Origin: Brevibacterium sp. 239c
Lineage (GTDB): Bacteria; Actinomycetota; Actinomycetes; Actinomycetales; Brevibacteriaceae
Direction: 5' to 3'
DNA: 64,000 bases
Assembly: GCF_900169365.1 (NCBI RefSeq)
Contig: NZ_FXZH01000001.1
Span: forward strand, 248,001 to 312,000
The notes beneath the pieces were generated by a model that saw only the letters and a program-made list of their open reading frames with translations, made no database searches and had not been told where the DNA came from. How positions within the stretch are numbered: position 1 is the first letter of the stretch; each line of letters starts with the position of its first letter. Shown piece by piece: positions 6,695 through 15,527 of this stretch. The position numbers and the translations under genes were made by a program.

Positions 6695-9595
6695 ATGAAA
6701 TACTTATTGCCCACAGTCGCGGGCTGCGCAACAGTCGCACTCGTCGGCACCTTAGCGGTCACGGCACCGACTGCCTTCGCGGCATCGACTGAGCCGGAAG
6801 TGACCCAAGAGGCGCTGAGCGTGAGCGAAGACGGACTCAATGTCCCCGGCGCCCGTGATTCCAGTGACTCCTCTGCCAGCGTTGCCAACCAAAGCACAAC
6901 CAGCAATCTGCCGAACATCTTCAAGTCGCAGACGGCTGCCGCCTCGACGCAGGTGCCAGCCTTCGTCAACGCGAGTTCCGGTGCTGCTGCCGGCTCCACA
7001 GGGTCGATCAATCCTGTCTCTGCAGGACTGTCCTCACCTGAGGGTGCAGGCGAAGCGGCTGCATCGGAAGACTCCGCGCCGAAGGCTGACCCATCGGCGT
7101 CTGCTGAAGAGTCGGAGAAGAAGGATGGAGCGTCCGATGGCGAGACATCCAAGGGCTCCGAATCTTCTGAGGACTCGAAGGACAGCGATGACATCTCGGG
7201 TTCGGTACGTCAGAAGACCGAGGACGGCGTCAACATTGCGCTGATCTCCGACGTTCTCGACGTTCCGACCAACAACCCGAGCCTCATCGGCTTCACCTTC
7301 TCCCAAACGCAGTCCAATATCCGCATTCAGGTCCGCGTCAAGAGTGGTTCTGATTGGGGTAACTGGGAGTCTCTGGATGAGGAGAAGCAGGAGCAGGCGA
7401 AGAACGAAGGCTCCGAGCCGTTCACCGTCAACCGTGCCTCGGGTGTGCAGATGCGCATCCTGGGCGACAAGGCTCCCAGCGACGCCGAGCTCGTACTCGT
7501 CGACCCGAAGCAGAATCCCAACGATGCTGCCGCCGTGGCGGAGAATGCTCCTGTCGAGATCGAACCGCAGAACTCAGATTCCGCCGAGACCGATGCCGAC
7601 ACCTCGGAGACGAGCTCCGGCTCGACCGCCGATGCTGCGAACACCGAGAATGTGGCTGCATCGGGTCAGGCCGAGGTCACCAATCAGAACTACGTTCCCG
7701 GATCTTCTTCCGTGAACAACGTGGCGAAATCGGCCAAGGTGCCGAAGCCGAAGATCGGTTCGCGCTCCTCCTGGGGTGCCAAGGCATACAAGGGCAGCCC
7801 CGACTATGCCAGCGGCATCAAGCAGGCGGTCGTTCACCACACCGCAGGTTCGAACAGCTACTCTGCTGAAGACGTTCCCTCGGTCCTGCGCGGTATCCAG
7901 TCCTACCACCAGTCGGGTCGCGGCTGGAGCGACATCGGATACAACGTCATCGCCGATAAGTACGGTCGCCTCTGGCAGGCCCGCGGCGGCGACATCAAGA
8001 AAGCCGTCGTCGGTGCCCACGTTGCCGGACACAACACCGGAACATTCGGCATCTCGGTGATCGGCTCCTATGACAAGTCGGCCCCGCCGAAGAAGACCCG
8101 GGACGCAGTCGCCTCGGCGATCGCCTGGAAGCTCTCACTCGATGGCGTCAAGCCGAGCAAATCGACCGTCGTCGCACACCGCGACCTCGCGAACACCAGC
8201 TGCCCCGGTGATGCCTTCTACTCCAAGATGGGCGAAATCCGCTCGACTGTCACCAGCATCACGAAGTCCGGCGAACTGCCGTCCGATAAGAAGAAGGACG
8301 ACAAGAAGAAGGACGACAAGAAAAAGGACGACAGCAAGAAAGACGATGGCAAGAAGAAGGACGATGGCAAGAAGGCAACGCCGAAGCCCAAGACTGCCAT
8401 CGACAAGTACGCTGCCGACCACACGAAGGAACTCGGCAAGGCCACTGGCAAGGAACACGATGTCAAGGGCGTTGACGGGGCACGTACCCGCAGCTACGAG
8501 AAGGGCAACGTCTTCTGGTCCAAGAAGACCGGTGCCTACCACCTGACCGGTGCGATCAAGAACTCGTATAAGGGTGACGTTGTCACCCGGTTGGGCCTGC
8601 CCACCTCGCAAGAGAAGGGCGGCCTGAAAGACGGGGGATCGGCACAGTCGTTCCAGAAGGGCAAGATCTACTGGTCCAAGGACACCGGTGCTCACTACAC
8701 CACCGGCACGCTCCTGAACTATTGGGCTGACAAAGGTACCGTCAAGGGACACCTCGGTTACCCCACCTCAGACCCGGTCTACAAGGACGGCAGAGGCGAG
8801 CAGCTGTTCGAAGGCGCTCGACTTGTCTGGGCCGAGGGATACGGGACTACGGAGTTCTCGCCCAAGGGAACCATTGAAGGCGGCGTAGTCGACAACAATG
8901 GTCCGGGCGATTCCGATGATGCCAACGCTTCCGGTGGTGCCGATGAGTCGGCGCCACCGGGCGACAAGGCCACCGATGGCGGTGCGGCTGCAGACTCCGG
9001 GGAAGGTTCTACAGACGCCAAGGCTGACGACAAGGGTTCCAAGGATGACAAGTCCAAGGCTGATGACAAGGCCAAGGACGATAAGAAGGACGACGGCAAG
9101 TCGAAGTCTGACAAGCCTAAGGACGATAAGAAGAACGACAAGTCCAAGGATGGCGACAAGTCCAAGGACAGCAAGAAGGACAAGCCGAAGGACAGCAAAA
9201 AAGACAAGAAGGACAAGCCGTCCAAGGCTGAGAAGATCCAGGCTCAGCGTGACTCCATCATCAGCGAAGCGAAGGGCCACCTCGGCGTGAGGTACGTCTG
9301 GGGTGGAACCTCTCCGACGAAGGGCTGGGACTGCTCTGGATACACCCAGTACGTCTATGGCAAGCACGGCATCAAACTGCCGCGTACAACCAGCCAGCAG
9401 CGCAACGCGGGGACGGTCATTCCGGTCAGCCAGGCCAAAGCAGGCGATCTGATCTGGATCCCAGGCCACATCGGCATCATCTCTGAAACCAAGGGGCAGA
9501 TGTACGATGCGGGCTCGACCCGGACGAACACGACGAAGCGCAGCTACAGCTGGATGCTCAATCGTGGAGCGAAGGTCATCCGCGTAGTCGGCTGA
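6695..9595 (+). CDS. Secreted N-acetylmuramoyl-L-alanine amidase with LGFP repeats and NlpC/P60 domain
   Basis: A 966-residue cell-wall hydrolase with two catalytic domains. Residues 1-29 form a signal peptide ending TAFA. A Ser/Glu/Asp-rich region follows, then an amidase_2/PGRP domain (about 355-525) with zinc ligands in VVHHTAG (His381/382) and VAHRDLANTSCPG. Three LGFP repeats (about 570-740) include VTRLGLPTS and KGHLGYPTS; LGFP modules are associated with wall binding. The C-terminal NlpC/P60 domain has Cys880 (DCSG) and His925 (GHIGI), expected to cut D-Glu-type peptide bonds in stem peptides. Two Lys/Asp-rich linkers separate the modules. Together the domains could cleave both the sugar-peptide link and the stem peptide. 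ATG 6695 has no strong ribosome site; a strong terminator follows. Confidence 0.92.
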   Translation: MKYLLPTVAGCATVALVGTLAVTAPTAFAASTEPEVTQEALSVSEDGLNVPGARDSSDSSASVANQSTTSNLPNIFKSQTAAASTQVPAFVNASSGAAAGSTGSINPVSAGLSSPEGAGEAAASEDSAPKADPSASAEESEKKDGASDGETSKGSESSEDSKDSDDISGSVRQKTEDGVNIALISDVLDVPTNNPSLIGFTFSQTQSNIRIQVRVKSGSDWGNWESLDEEKQEQAKNEGSEPFTVNRASGVQMRILGDKAPSDAELVLVDPKQNPNDAAAVAENAPVEIEPQNSDSAETDADTSETSSGSTADAANTENVAASGQAEVTNQNYVPGSSSVNNVAKSAKVPKPKIGSRSSWGAKAYKGSPDYASGIKQAVVHHTAGSNSYSAEDVPSVLRGIQSYHQSGRGWSDIGYNVIADKYGRLWQARGGDIKKAVVGAHVAGHNTGTFGISVIGSYDKSAPPKKTRDAVASAIAWKLSLDGVKPSKSTVVAHRDLANTSCPGDAFYSKMGEIRSTVTSITKSGELPSDKKKDDKKKDDKKKDDSKKDDGKKKDDGKKATPKPKTAIDKYAADHTKELGKATGKEHDVKGVDGARTRSYEKGNVFWSKKTGAYHLTGAIKNSYKGDVVTRLGLPTSQEKGGLKDGGSAQSFQKGKIYWSKDTGAHYTTGTLLNYWADKGTVKGHLGYPTSDPVYKDGRGEQLFEGARLVWAEGYGTTEFSPKGTIEGGVVDNNGPGDSDDANASGGADESAPPGDKATDGGAAADSGEGSTDAKADDKGSKDDKSKADDKAKDDKKDDGKSKSDKPKDDKKNDKSKDGDKSKDSKKDKPKDSKKDKKDKPSKAEKIQAQRDSIISEAKGHLGVRYVWGGTSPTKGWDCSGYTQYVYGKHGIKLPRTTSQQRNAGTVIPVSQAKAGDLIWIPGHIGIISETKGQMYDAGSTRTNTTKRSYSWMLNRGAKVIRVVG
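8288..8332 (+). repeat. Tandem 15-base repeat coding KKKDD linker
   Basis: Three consecutive 15-base units (AAGAAGAAGGACGAC, the third with one change) encode KKKDD three times between the amidase and LGFP modules. Degenerate copies continue to about 8375. Repeats of this sort can gain or lose units and change linker length. Confidence 0.85.
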
Positions 9596-9651
9596 TCACA
9601 GCGACCTCGCCTCAGCTAGGAGCTGGGTGAGGCTTCGCAGAAAGTCCCACT

Positions 9652-9695
9652 GTCTCGTGGCCGGTTCTGAAAGGAACCGGCCACGAGACGTTTTG
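9652..9695 (+). terminator. Strong rho-independent terminator after amidase gene
   Basis: A perfect stem of about 16 pairs (GTCTCGTGGCCGGTTC with its complement), a six-base loop and a following GTTTTGG. A smaller GCCTCA/TGAGGC hairpin lies just upstream, around 9608-9634. Confidence 0.9.
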
Positions 9696-9957
9696 GTCTC
9701 CGGACCATGCACCGCCCGGTCCCAGTTCTCCTCAGGCCGGAATTGCGGACCGCCTCACTCTTCTCGTCCGGCCATCCCCATGTGCTTTTCTATTCGCCCT
9801 GGTCGCACCTGGTGAACAGCAGATGTCCTTAGCTGAACAGTCAGTGAAGGCACTCCCGAAATCGATGATTAGTCGAGATGAACGCGCTAACGTGGAGAAA
9901 CACGCACAGCAAGTGCGTATGTTCATCCGATGAGTCCAGCCGAAGGGGACCAAGACA
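9696..9957. other. Intergenic region ahead of manA
   Basis: No gene is recognised. The region holds a short inverted repeat ACGCAC-agcaa-GTGCGT (9902-9918) about 40 bases before the manA start, a possible operator or small hairpin, and a purine-rich AAGGGGA shortly before the GTG. Confidence 0.4.
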
Positions 9958-11271
9958 GTGCGTCGATTGCACAATACGGTCAAGAATTTTGCGTGGGGCA
10001 GCACGGACGCGATCCCGGCAATCCTGGGAACCGCTCCCGACGGCACTCCCTGCGCCGAGCTGTGGCTCGGAGCCCACCCTATGAGCCCCTCCCATCTAGA
10101 CGCAGGACAGTTTGATCAGCAGCGCTCGACGCACCGTTCCGCGCAGCAGGGGGCATCATCATCTCTGGACGTGAAGACGGCCAGCAATACGGTCGGCCCC
10201 AACCTCATCGAATATCTCGCCGGTGATCCAGACGGACTGCTGGGCCACGATTCGCTGGACGCCTTCGGGCCGCGTCTGCCCTTTTTGCTCAAGGTCCTCT
10301 CCGCGCAGAAGGCGCTCTCGATCCAGGTTCACCCGAATCCCGAGCAGGCGGCCATCGGATTCGCCCGCGAAGAATCGCAGGGCCCCGATCTCGACGCACC
10401 GACCCGAAACTACAAAGATCCCTCCGCGAAGCCGGAGCTTATCTACGCCCTCACCGAATTCCACGCGCTGACCGGATTCCGGTCGCGTAAGGCCGTGCGA
10501 GCAACCTTCGAACGTCTGCTCTCGCTGTCTCTGTCGCCGGTCTCCCTGGACTTTCTGGGTGATGTGGTCTCCGCGCTGAAGTCCCTGACTGAGGCCAAGG
10601 CTTTCGCCAAAACGGTCGAACTCGTCCTCGGCGACTCGCGGTCCGCTGCATTCGTTGACGAAGTCGCCGCGCAGGATCTGGCTGAACTGCCCGAAGGCCA
10701 CATCAGCCGTTCGGGCACAGCCGTCGATCCTGCGGAGACCTTCCAGGAACTTGTGGCCGATTATCCCTCCGATCCCGGAGTGCTGGTGGCGCTCATGCTC
10801 AATCGCGTCCACCTACAGCCCGGGGAAGCCCTCGCGATGGAATCAGGCGTGCTCCACGCCTACCTGGGTGGGACCGGGATCGAGGTCATGGCCTCAAGCG
10901 ACAACGTCCTGCGGGGTGGACTGACGAACAAGCACATCGACATCCCGGAGCTGGGCAAGGTTGCGAAGTTCACCTCGGCCACACCTCGGATGGTCGAACC
11001 CGACCGTGACGGAATCCTCCTCGGCGCGACCGAAGACTTCGCCCTGCAGTCGTTGCGCTGCCCACGACTGACACAGGTCGAACGCCGAGGCGCGAGCATC
11101 GCCCTGTGCACCTCGGGCAGCGTCACTCTGACGTCCCTCGGGTCCACAGTGACACTCGCACGTGGCCAGAGTGTGTTCATCGCGGCCAACGAGCCCACAG
11201 TGACCGCAGACGGCCATGGAGATCTGTTCGTGGCCACTACCGGTCTCGACGCTACGCTGCCCTCCGTCTGA
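9958..11271 (+). CDS. manA: Mannose-6-phosphate isomerase, class I
   Basis: Interconverts fructose-6-phosphate and mannose-6-phosphate, feeding the phosphomannomutase encoded at 21466 and thus GDP-mannose for glycans. The 437-residue type I enzyme is a zinc cupin: the N-terminal NTVKNFAWGSTDAIP, AELWLGAHPMSPS (substrate/metal region), LLKVLSAQKALSIQVHPNPEQA (Gln and His zinc ligands), KPELIYALTEF and the later ESGVLHAYLGGTGIEVMASSDNVLRGGLT are all present. GTG 9958 directly precedes the conserved start. It is transcribed alone, and a bidirectional terminator lies beyond it. Confidence 0.95.
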   Translation: MRRLHNTVKNFAWGSTDAIPAILGTAPDGTPCAELWLGAHPMSPSHLDAGQFDQQRSTHRSAQQGASSSLDVKTASNTVGPNLIEYLAGDPDGLLGHDSLDAFGPRLPFLLKVLSAQKALSIQVHPNPEQAAIGFAREESQGPDLDAPTRNYKDPSAKPELIYALTEFHALTGFRSRKAVRATFERLLSLSLSPVSLDFLGDVVSALKSLTEAKAFAKTVELVLGDSRSAAFVDEVAAQDLAELPEGHISRSGTAVDPAETFQELVADYPSDPGVLVALMLNRVHLQPGEALAMESGVLHAYLGGTGIEVMASSDNVLRGGLTNKHIDIPELGKVAKFTSATPRMVEPDRDGILLGATEDFALQSLRCPRLTQVERRGASIALCTSGSVTLTSLGSTVTLARGQSVFIAANEPTVTADGHGDLFVATTGLDATLPSV

Positions 11272-11562
11272 ACCAGCTGCGACTGGATCTCTCGAGTCTC
11301 TCGGATCGTTCAGATTTCGCGAGCACCCCGTACCGTGAGCAGCGGATCAACCCATTGCTGCGGTGGCGTCTTGCATGGAGTGTAGGTGGTGCTGAGTGAG
11401 CTGTTGTCCGTGTGGGTGACGAGGTGCTGAACGTCCGACGGTGCGTGGTACGCGGGACGGCGAATAGGATGATCGCCGACGGTTAAGAGGCGAAGCGCTC
11501 CCGCCCCATGACGCCTGCACCGCGCTTCGCCCCATGACGTCTGCACAGCATTCCTCGCACGT
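11272..11562. other. Intergenic region with short direct and inverted repeats
   Basis: No convincing gene is visible between the convergent manA and scoB. CGCCCCATGACGYCTGCAC occurs twice (11502-11520 and 11528-11546, one mismatch, 26-base period). GCGAAGCGC at 11490-11498 is the exact inverse of GCGCTTCGC at 11522-11530. The arrangement could be the debris of a small mobile or repetitive element. Confidence 0.5.
11502..11546. repeat. 19-base direct repeat, two copies
   Basis: Two copies of CGCCCCATGACGYCTGCAC start 26 bases apart and differ at one position. The gap between them contains one arm of a 9-base inverted repeat whose partner lies at 11490-11498. Confidence 0.7.
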
Positions 11563-11622
11563 GAAAAGGGCCGCCCTGGGCCGAACTCCTCAAAAGGAAT
11601 CGGCTCAGGACGGCCTCTTTTC
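11563..11622. terminator. Bidirectional terminator between manA and scoB
   Basis: A long imperfect hairpin: AAAAGGGCCGCCCTGGGCCGA pairs with CGGCTCAGGACGGCCTCTTTT. The A-run on one side and T-run on the other make it usable from both directions, as expected between convergent genes. Confidence 0.85.
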
Positions 11623-11670
11623 AGACTGCCGGGACCACAGGACCCGGCAACCGCGCTATCGCGCGGTGAT

Positions 11671-12336
11671 TCAGGCAGCGTCGACGCTGATAGTGGGGAC
11701 GTCGTCGGGGACGTTTACCTCGGCGCCGGTCTTCTCCTTGACTTCCTCAACGGTGACCCCGGGAGCCAGCTCGACGAGGGTGAATGAGTCTCCGGAGACG
11801 TCGAGCACTGCGATGTCGGTGATGACACGGCTGACGACGCCCTTGCCGGTCAGCGGCAGCTCACAGCTGGGCAGGAGCTTGTGTGAGCCGTCCTTGGCAA
11901 CGTGGTCCATGATGACGATGACGCGCTGCGCGCCGTGGACCAGGTCCATTGCCCCGCCCATGCCCTTGACCATCTTGCCGGGGATCATCCAATTCGCGAT
12001 GTCGCCGTTCGTGGCGACCTGCATCGCGCCGAGGATCGCGGCATTGACCTTGCCGCCGCGGATCATGCCGAAGCTGGCAGCAGAGTCGAAGTAGGAGGCA
12101 CCGGGGGCCATCGTGACGATCTCCTTGCCGGCGTTGATGAGATCAGGGTCGATCTCTTCCTCCGTGGGGTAGGGGCCGACGCCCAGCAGGCCGTTCTCCG
12201 ACTGGAGGACGAGATCGACTCCCTCGGGCAGGTAGTTGGGTACGAGTGTCGGCATTCCGATGCCCAGGTTGACGTAGCTTCCGTCTTCGAGTTCCTGGGC
12301 TGCGCGGGCCGCCATCTGGTTTCTTGTCAATGACAT
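11671..12336 (-). CDS. scoB: 3-oxoacid CoA-transferase, subunit B
   Basis: Beta subunit of a class I CoA-transferase that moves CoA from succinyl-CoA (or acetyl-CoA) to a 3-oxoacid. The 221-residue protein has [13 protein letters not shown] near the N-terminus and [12 protein letters not shown], where Glu47 is the catalytic residue that forms the glutamyl-CoA thioester. [14 protein letters not shown] and the [11 protein letters not shown] segment are family hallmarks. It starts 12 bases after the subunit A gene, so the two form an operon. Acetoacetate (ketone body) and 3-oxoadipate are both possible substrates; no beta-ketoadipate genes are nearby, so acetoacetate is slightly favoured. Confidence 0.92.
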   Translation of the reverse strand: MSLTRNQMAARAAQELEDGSYVNLGIGMPTLVPNYLPEGVDLVLQSENGLLGVGPYPTEEEIDPDLINAGKEIVTMAPGASYFDSAASFGMIRGGKVNAAILGAMQVATNGDIANWMIPGKMVKGMGGAMDLVHGAQRVIVIMDHVAKDGSHKLLPSCELPLTGKGVVSRVITDIAVLDVSGDSFTLVELAPGVTVEEVKEKTGAEVNVPDDVPTISVDAA

Positions 12337-12348
12337 ATCTGGTTCTCC

Positions 12349-13137
12349 TCAGCCCTCTACAGCGGTTGGCTCTGTGCGAACGGTGCGTTTCTCGATGGGC
12401 TTGTCGGCCACCTGCTCCGGGGTCAGCTCGACGACGCGGTGGACGAAGATGCCGGGTACGTGCACGTCATCGGGGTCGATCTCGCCGGGCTCGACGAGCT
12501 TCTCGACCTCGGCGATGGTGATCCGAGCCGACTGCGCTGCCGGGGGATTGAAGTTCCGGGCCGATGAGTGGAAGACGAGGTTGCCGTGACGATCTCCGAC
12601 AGCGGCGCGAACGAGCGCATAATCGGGTGCCAGCGATTCTTCGAGAACGTATTCCTTCTCTTCGCCGAAGGTGTCGAAGACCCGGGTGTCCTTGGCCGGT
12701 GATTCCTTGACGACGTTGCCCTCTGTGTCGTACTTCCACGGCATGCCGCCGTCGGCGACCTGAGTGCCAGCTCCGGTGATCGTGTAGAACGCGGGAATCC
12801 CGGCTCCACCGGCACGCATCTTCTCTGCCAGCGTGCCCTGCGGGGTGAGCTCGACTTCGAGTTCACCAGAGAGGTACTGGCGTGCGAATTCCTTGTTCTC
12901 GCCGACGTAGGAGGCGATGATGCGACGGAGACGGTGGTCGGCGAGCAGCAGGCCCAAGCCCCGCCCGTCGACTCCGGCGTTGTTCGAGATCACTTCGAGG
13001 TCCTTGGCGCCCTGTTCCTTGATCGCTCGGATCAGGAATTCGGGCACGCCGACGACACCGAAACCGCCCACGGCGATCGATGATCCATCTGCAATATCGG
13101 CTACCGCGGCAGCGGGGGTATCAACTACTTTGTCCAT
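12349..13137 (-). CDS. scoA: 3-oxoacid CoA-transferase, subunit A
   Basis: Alpha subunit partner of the downstream scoB, 262 residues. Recognisable segments are IAVGGFGVVGVPEFLIRAI, VISNNAGVDGRGLGLLL and IGSYVGENKEF-like IIASYVGENKEFARQ, followed by LTPQGTLAEKMRAGGAGIPAFYT, which contacts CoA. The start ATG lies inside the last codons of the upstream TIGR03089 gene (13-base overlap), implying translational coupling. The C-terminus carries a short extension compared with minimal subunits of about 230 residues. Confidence 0.92.
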   Translation of the reverse strand: MDKVVDTPAAAVADIADGSSIAVGGFGVVGVPEFLIRAIKEQGAKDLEVISNNAGVDGRGLGLLLADHRLRRIIASYVGENKEFARQYLSGELEVELTPQGTLAEKMRAGGAGIPAFYTITGAGTQVADGGMPWKYDTEGNVVKESPAKDTRVFDTFGEEKEYVLEESLAPDYALVRAAVGDRHGNLVFHSSARNFNPPAAQSARITIAEVEKLVEPGEIDPDDVHVPGIFVHRVVELTPEQVADKPIEKRTVRTEPTAVEG

Positions 13138-13850
13138 GTTCCCAGTCTGCCACGGACCTCGCCGAGGCTGCTCGCCAGGTCCGTAATGCGAGCCTTGTCC
13201 ATCCCGTTGGCCAGCAGCGACTCACCGCCGCGCAGAAGATGGCCCAGGAATGTCGCCCACTCCTCGGGGAGGGGAGTCGAGTTCGAAACGAGGATGCCGA
13301 TTTTGGAGTCCTTCGGTGCTTCGGTCCACTCGACCTCCTGGTCACCGACGATGAGAGTCCCGGTGGATTGGAGGCGCCGAGGCGTCACGTCGGGGTAGGC
13401 GCGGATCGCGGAGTTGACGTCGATGAAGTCCTCACCGACCGGGGTGCTCAGAGCCAATGCCGGTGGGTTGTAGACGAAGACCTCTTCAGCATCGGAGAGA
13501 CGTACATCGTCCTCGTAGCCCAGCGGCACGAAGGCATGGAAGTCACCTTCCGGTGCGGCCGAGGCGGCTGTTGAGGCCATCGAATCGTCGGACTGTGTAT
13601 CTGTTCCCAGTACGACGCGACCATCGGCGAGGAGGACGGCAAGGATCGCGACGAGCTCACGCCAGTGCAGTCCAGCAGGCATCGGCACGAAGAGCGTGAA
13701 GTCGGGGCCGAGGTCGTAGTCTCCGAAGAGACCGACACCCTTGTTCACCCAGTTGGCCACGACCGGACCGGTGAGATCGAGTCGGTCGTAGTCAGGGCCG
13801 CGCCAGAAGAGGATGGGTCCGCCGGTGCGGCTGATGATGGAGAGATCCAC
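13125..13850 (-). CDS. TIGR03089 family protein
   Basis: About 241 residues, matching the length of the actinobacterial TIGR03089 family, whose members resemble part of an acyl-CoA synthetase but have no established reaction. GGPILFWRGPDYDRLDLTGPVVANWVNK at the N-terminus, an acidic mid-section and the C-terminal ESLLANGMDKARI region are characteristic. GTG 13850 is chosen because the conserved family start is at LVDLSIISRTGGP; the open frame continues upstream but with low-complexity Arg/Ser-rich sequence that is not protein-like. It overlaps scoA by 13 bases and follows cofE by 52. A family member sits near the LCP and whiB2 genes in M. tuberculosis. Confidence 0.8.
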   Translation of the reverse strand: MDLSIISRTGGPILFWRGPDYDRLDLTGPVVANWVNKGVGLFGDYDLGPDFTLFVPMPAGLHWRELVAILAVLLADGRVVLGTDTQSDDSMASTAASAAPEGDFHAFVPLGYEDDVRLSDAEEVFVYNPPALALSTPVGEDFIDVNSAIRAYPDVTPRRLQSTGTLIVGDQEVEWTEAPKDSKIGILVSNSTPLPEEWATFLGHLLRGGESLLANGMDKARITDLASSLGEVRGRLGTWTK

Positions 13851-13902
13851 GAGGGATGACCTGCTTTCTGGATGAGGATGAATCGTTCGATGCCTGCGAC
13901 GT

Positions 13903-15033
13903 TCAGTGGTTGATGAGTCCGATGTTGATGCGCACCCCGCGGGGGAATGCTCCGAGTTCGCCCTCGGCCCACTCCCATTTCGTGGTGGCGCTGAGATCCT
14001 CGGCGAAGAGAGCGGTGTGCATGCGCTCGACGAGTGAGCCGAGGCCGACCATCGCCTCCAACAGGGGAGGGCCACCAGCCTGCGGCGTCGCCGGAGAGTC
14101 CGAGGGGGCAAGCGTGATCCTGGATCCGGAACCTTCAATGCGCATCCGCCACGCCGCCTGCCCTGGGGTGCGCGTGGTTCCCGCGCGGACGACGCGGATG
14201 GCTCGGGAGACGCGTTCGAGGATGTCGTCGCTGTTGTCTCCGGCAGCGGCGCGGCCCGGCAGCTTCGTGACTCCGAGCCCTCTGTGGATTGCTTCGACGT
14301 GGCCGTAGCGGAACCAGTCCTCGCCGAGGTCGCGGCTCAGCGCCTTCGCCCCGGCTTGGCCGTTGTCCAGGTACCCGCCGGCGCCTCGGACCAACGCCAT
14401 CGGCAGGCCACGTGATGATCCCTTGACGAGATCTGCCGCTGCCGCGATCTCATCGGCGACCGCGCGAACAGTCACCGACTGCATTCGGCCATCGTCATCT
14501 GGCTTACCGCGCTGATCATCAAGTCCGGAGAAGCCGGAGAGACCGAGCGCGAAGTCGCCGACACCGATCCTCCAGGGCCGCGAAATGGTGTCGGAGATGA
14601 CGACCCCGATCCGCACCGAGAAGGATTCTTCGACCCGCAGCCGCAGCTTCTGAGCCGAATCATCGCTGTCCTGAGGGTGGAGGACGACCGCGCCGCTCGA
14701 ATTCGACTGGTCGAGCCCGGCCGCCGCCTGCACGGTGCCCGAATGGGTGCGCACGATCTGGACGGTCGACCCCGAGGCATAGGTCCGTTCGGCAACAAGG
14801 TGATTCGAGGAATCCTTGACCAGATCCTCGAACTCCGCTCGGTCCTTCACACTGCGCAGACGTCCGTCCGCTTTGGACACAACCTTCGATGCGATGACGA
14901 GGATGTCGCCGTCCTTGAGGTCGATCCGATTCCGGCGCAGAGCGTTGACAAGTATCGCTGCCAGATCAGACCCGGCTGTGATGTCCTCCTCGACGGGAGG
15001 CGCATACACGGTGAGCAGTCGGTCGTTCATCAT
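13903..15033 (-). CDS. cofE: Coenzyme F420-0:L-glutamate ligase (CofE/FbiB N-terminal type)
   Basis: CofE adds gamma-linked glutamates to F420-0 using GTP. In this 376-residue protein the CofE domain covers about residues 1-250: DGDILVIASKVVSKADGRL, TYASGSTVQIVRTHSGTVQAAAGLDQSNS, and IGVVISDTISRPWRIGVGDFALGLSG are hallmark segments. Mycobacterial FbiB carries a nitroreductase-like C-terminal domain of about 200 residues. Here the C-terminal 125 residues are shorter and only loosely similar, so that domain is reduced or replaced. No cofD or cofC gene lies in the window. It is first in a likely minus-strand operon with TIGR03089 and scoAB. Confidence 0.88.
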   Translation of the reverse strand: MMNDRLLTVYAPPVEEDITAGSDLAAILVNALRRNRIDLKDGDILVIASKVVSKADGRLRSVKDRAEFEDLVKDSSNHLVAERTYASGSTVQIVRTHSGTVQAAAGLDQSNSSGAVVLHPQDSDDSAQKLRLRVEESFSVRIGVVISDTISRPWRIGVGDFALGLSGFSGLDDQRGKPDDDGRMQSVTVRAVADEIAAAADLVKGSSRGLPMALVRGAGGYLDNGQAGAKALSRDLGEDWFRYGHVEAIHRGLGVTKLPGRAAAGDNSDDILERVSRAIRVVRAGTTRTPGQAAWRMRIEGSGSRITLAPSDSPATPQAGGPPLLEAMVGLGSLVERMHTALFAEDLSATTKWEWAEGELGAFPRGVRINIGLINH

Positions 15034-15527
15034 CGCGTCTCTATCGTCTTCGGGCCGCCTGCACGCCCGTTTTCAGTGGGCGGATGCTGGGATCGGGCAG
15101 CGATCGCGAGTGATTCGACTCTCATGTCTCCATAATCCCACCGACGGCGAATGATTTCGAAATTCTCCAGATTTGTTCAGGTGCTCACCACAGGTTGTGT
15201 CAATATCAGCAGATGGTCGCTATATGTGGTGTTCATAGTGCGTGTGTATGTGAAGGTGTGTTCGATTAATCCACATGCGTCCCCGCCAATACTCCACAAG
15301 GGCTTGACGAGTCGGTAATGACACGCGTGTAATTTATACTTAACAGGGGAACGCACTTAGCACGAATTCTCGGATTCGAGCACCCACCACGCTGATACCG
15401 TCAGCACGAGCTTCACCTCCGGAACCATCCGGGGAGTCGGTCGCACCCAGACCATTTCACTCCTCGAACGGTACCGGAACAGAAGCCCGCAGTGGTAGGT
15501 GAGCTGAGCGTGAGAAAGGGGAAAACC
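15034..15527. promoter_or_regulatory. Long divergent regulatory region between cofE and whiB2
   Basis: About 490 bases without a gene. A plausible promoter toward whiB2 is TTGACG (15304-15309), 18 bases, TGTAAT (15328-15333), which would give a leader of nearly 190 bases. Long leaders are common for whiB genes. A small CTCG-GATT-CGAG hairpin lies around 15370. The stretch around 15200-15350 is AT-rich compared with its surroundings. Confidence 0.45.

Noticed and set aside
8288..8375. CRISPR-like or intergenic repeat
   Set aside because: The repeat units are 15 bases, in frame, code KKKDD and lie inside the amidase gene, so they are a protein linker.
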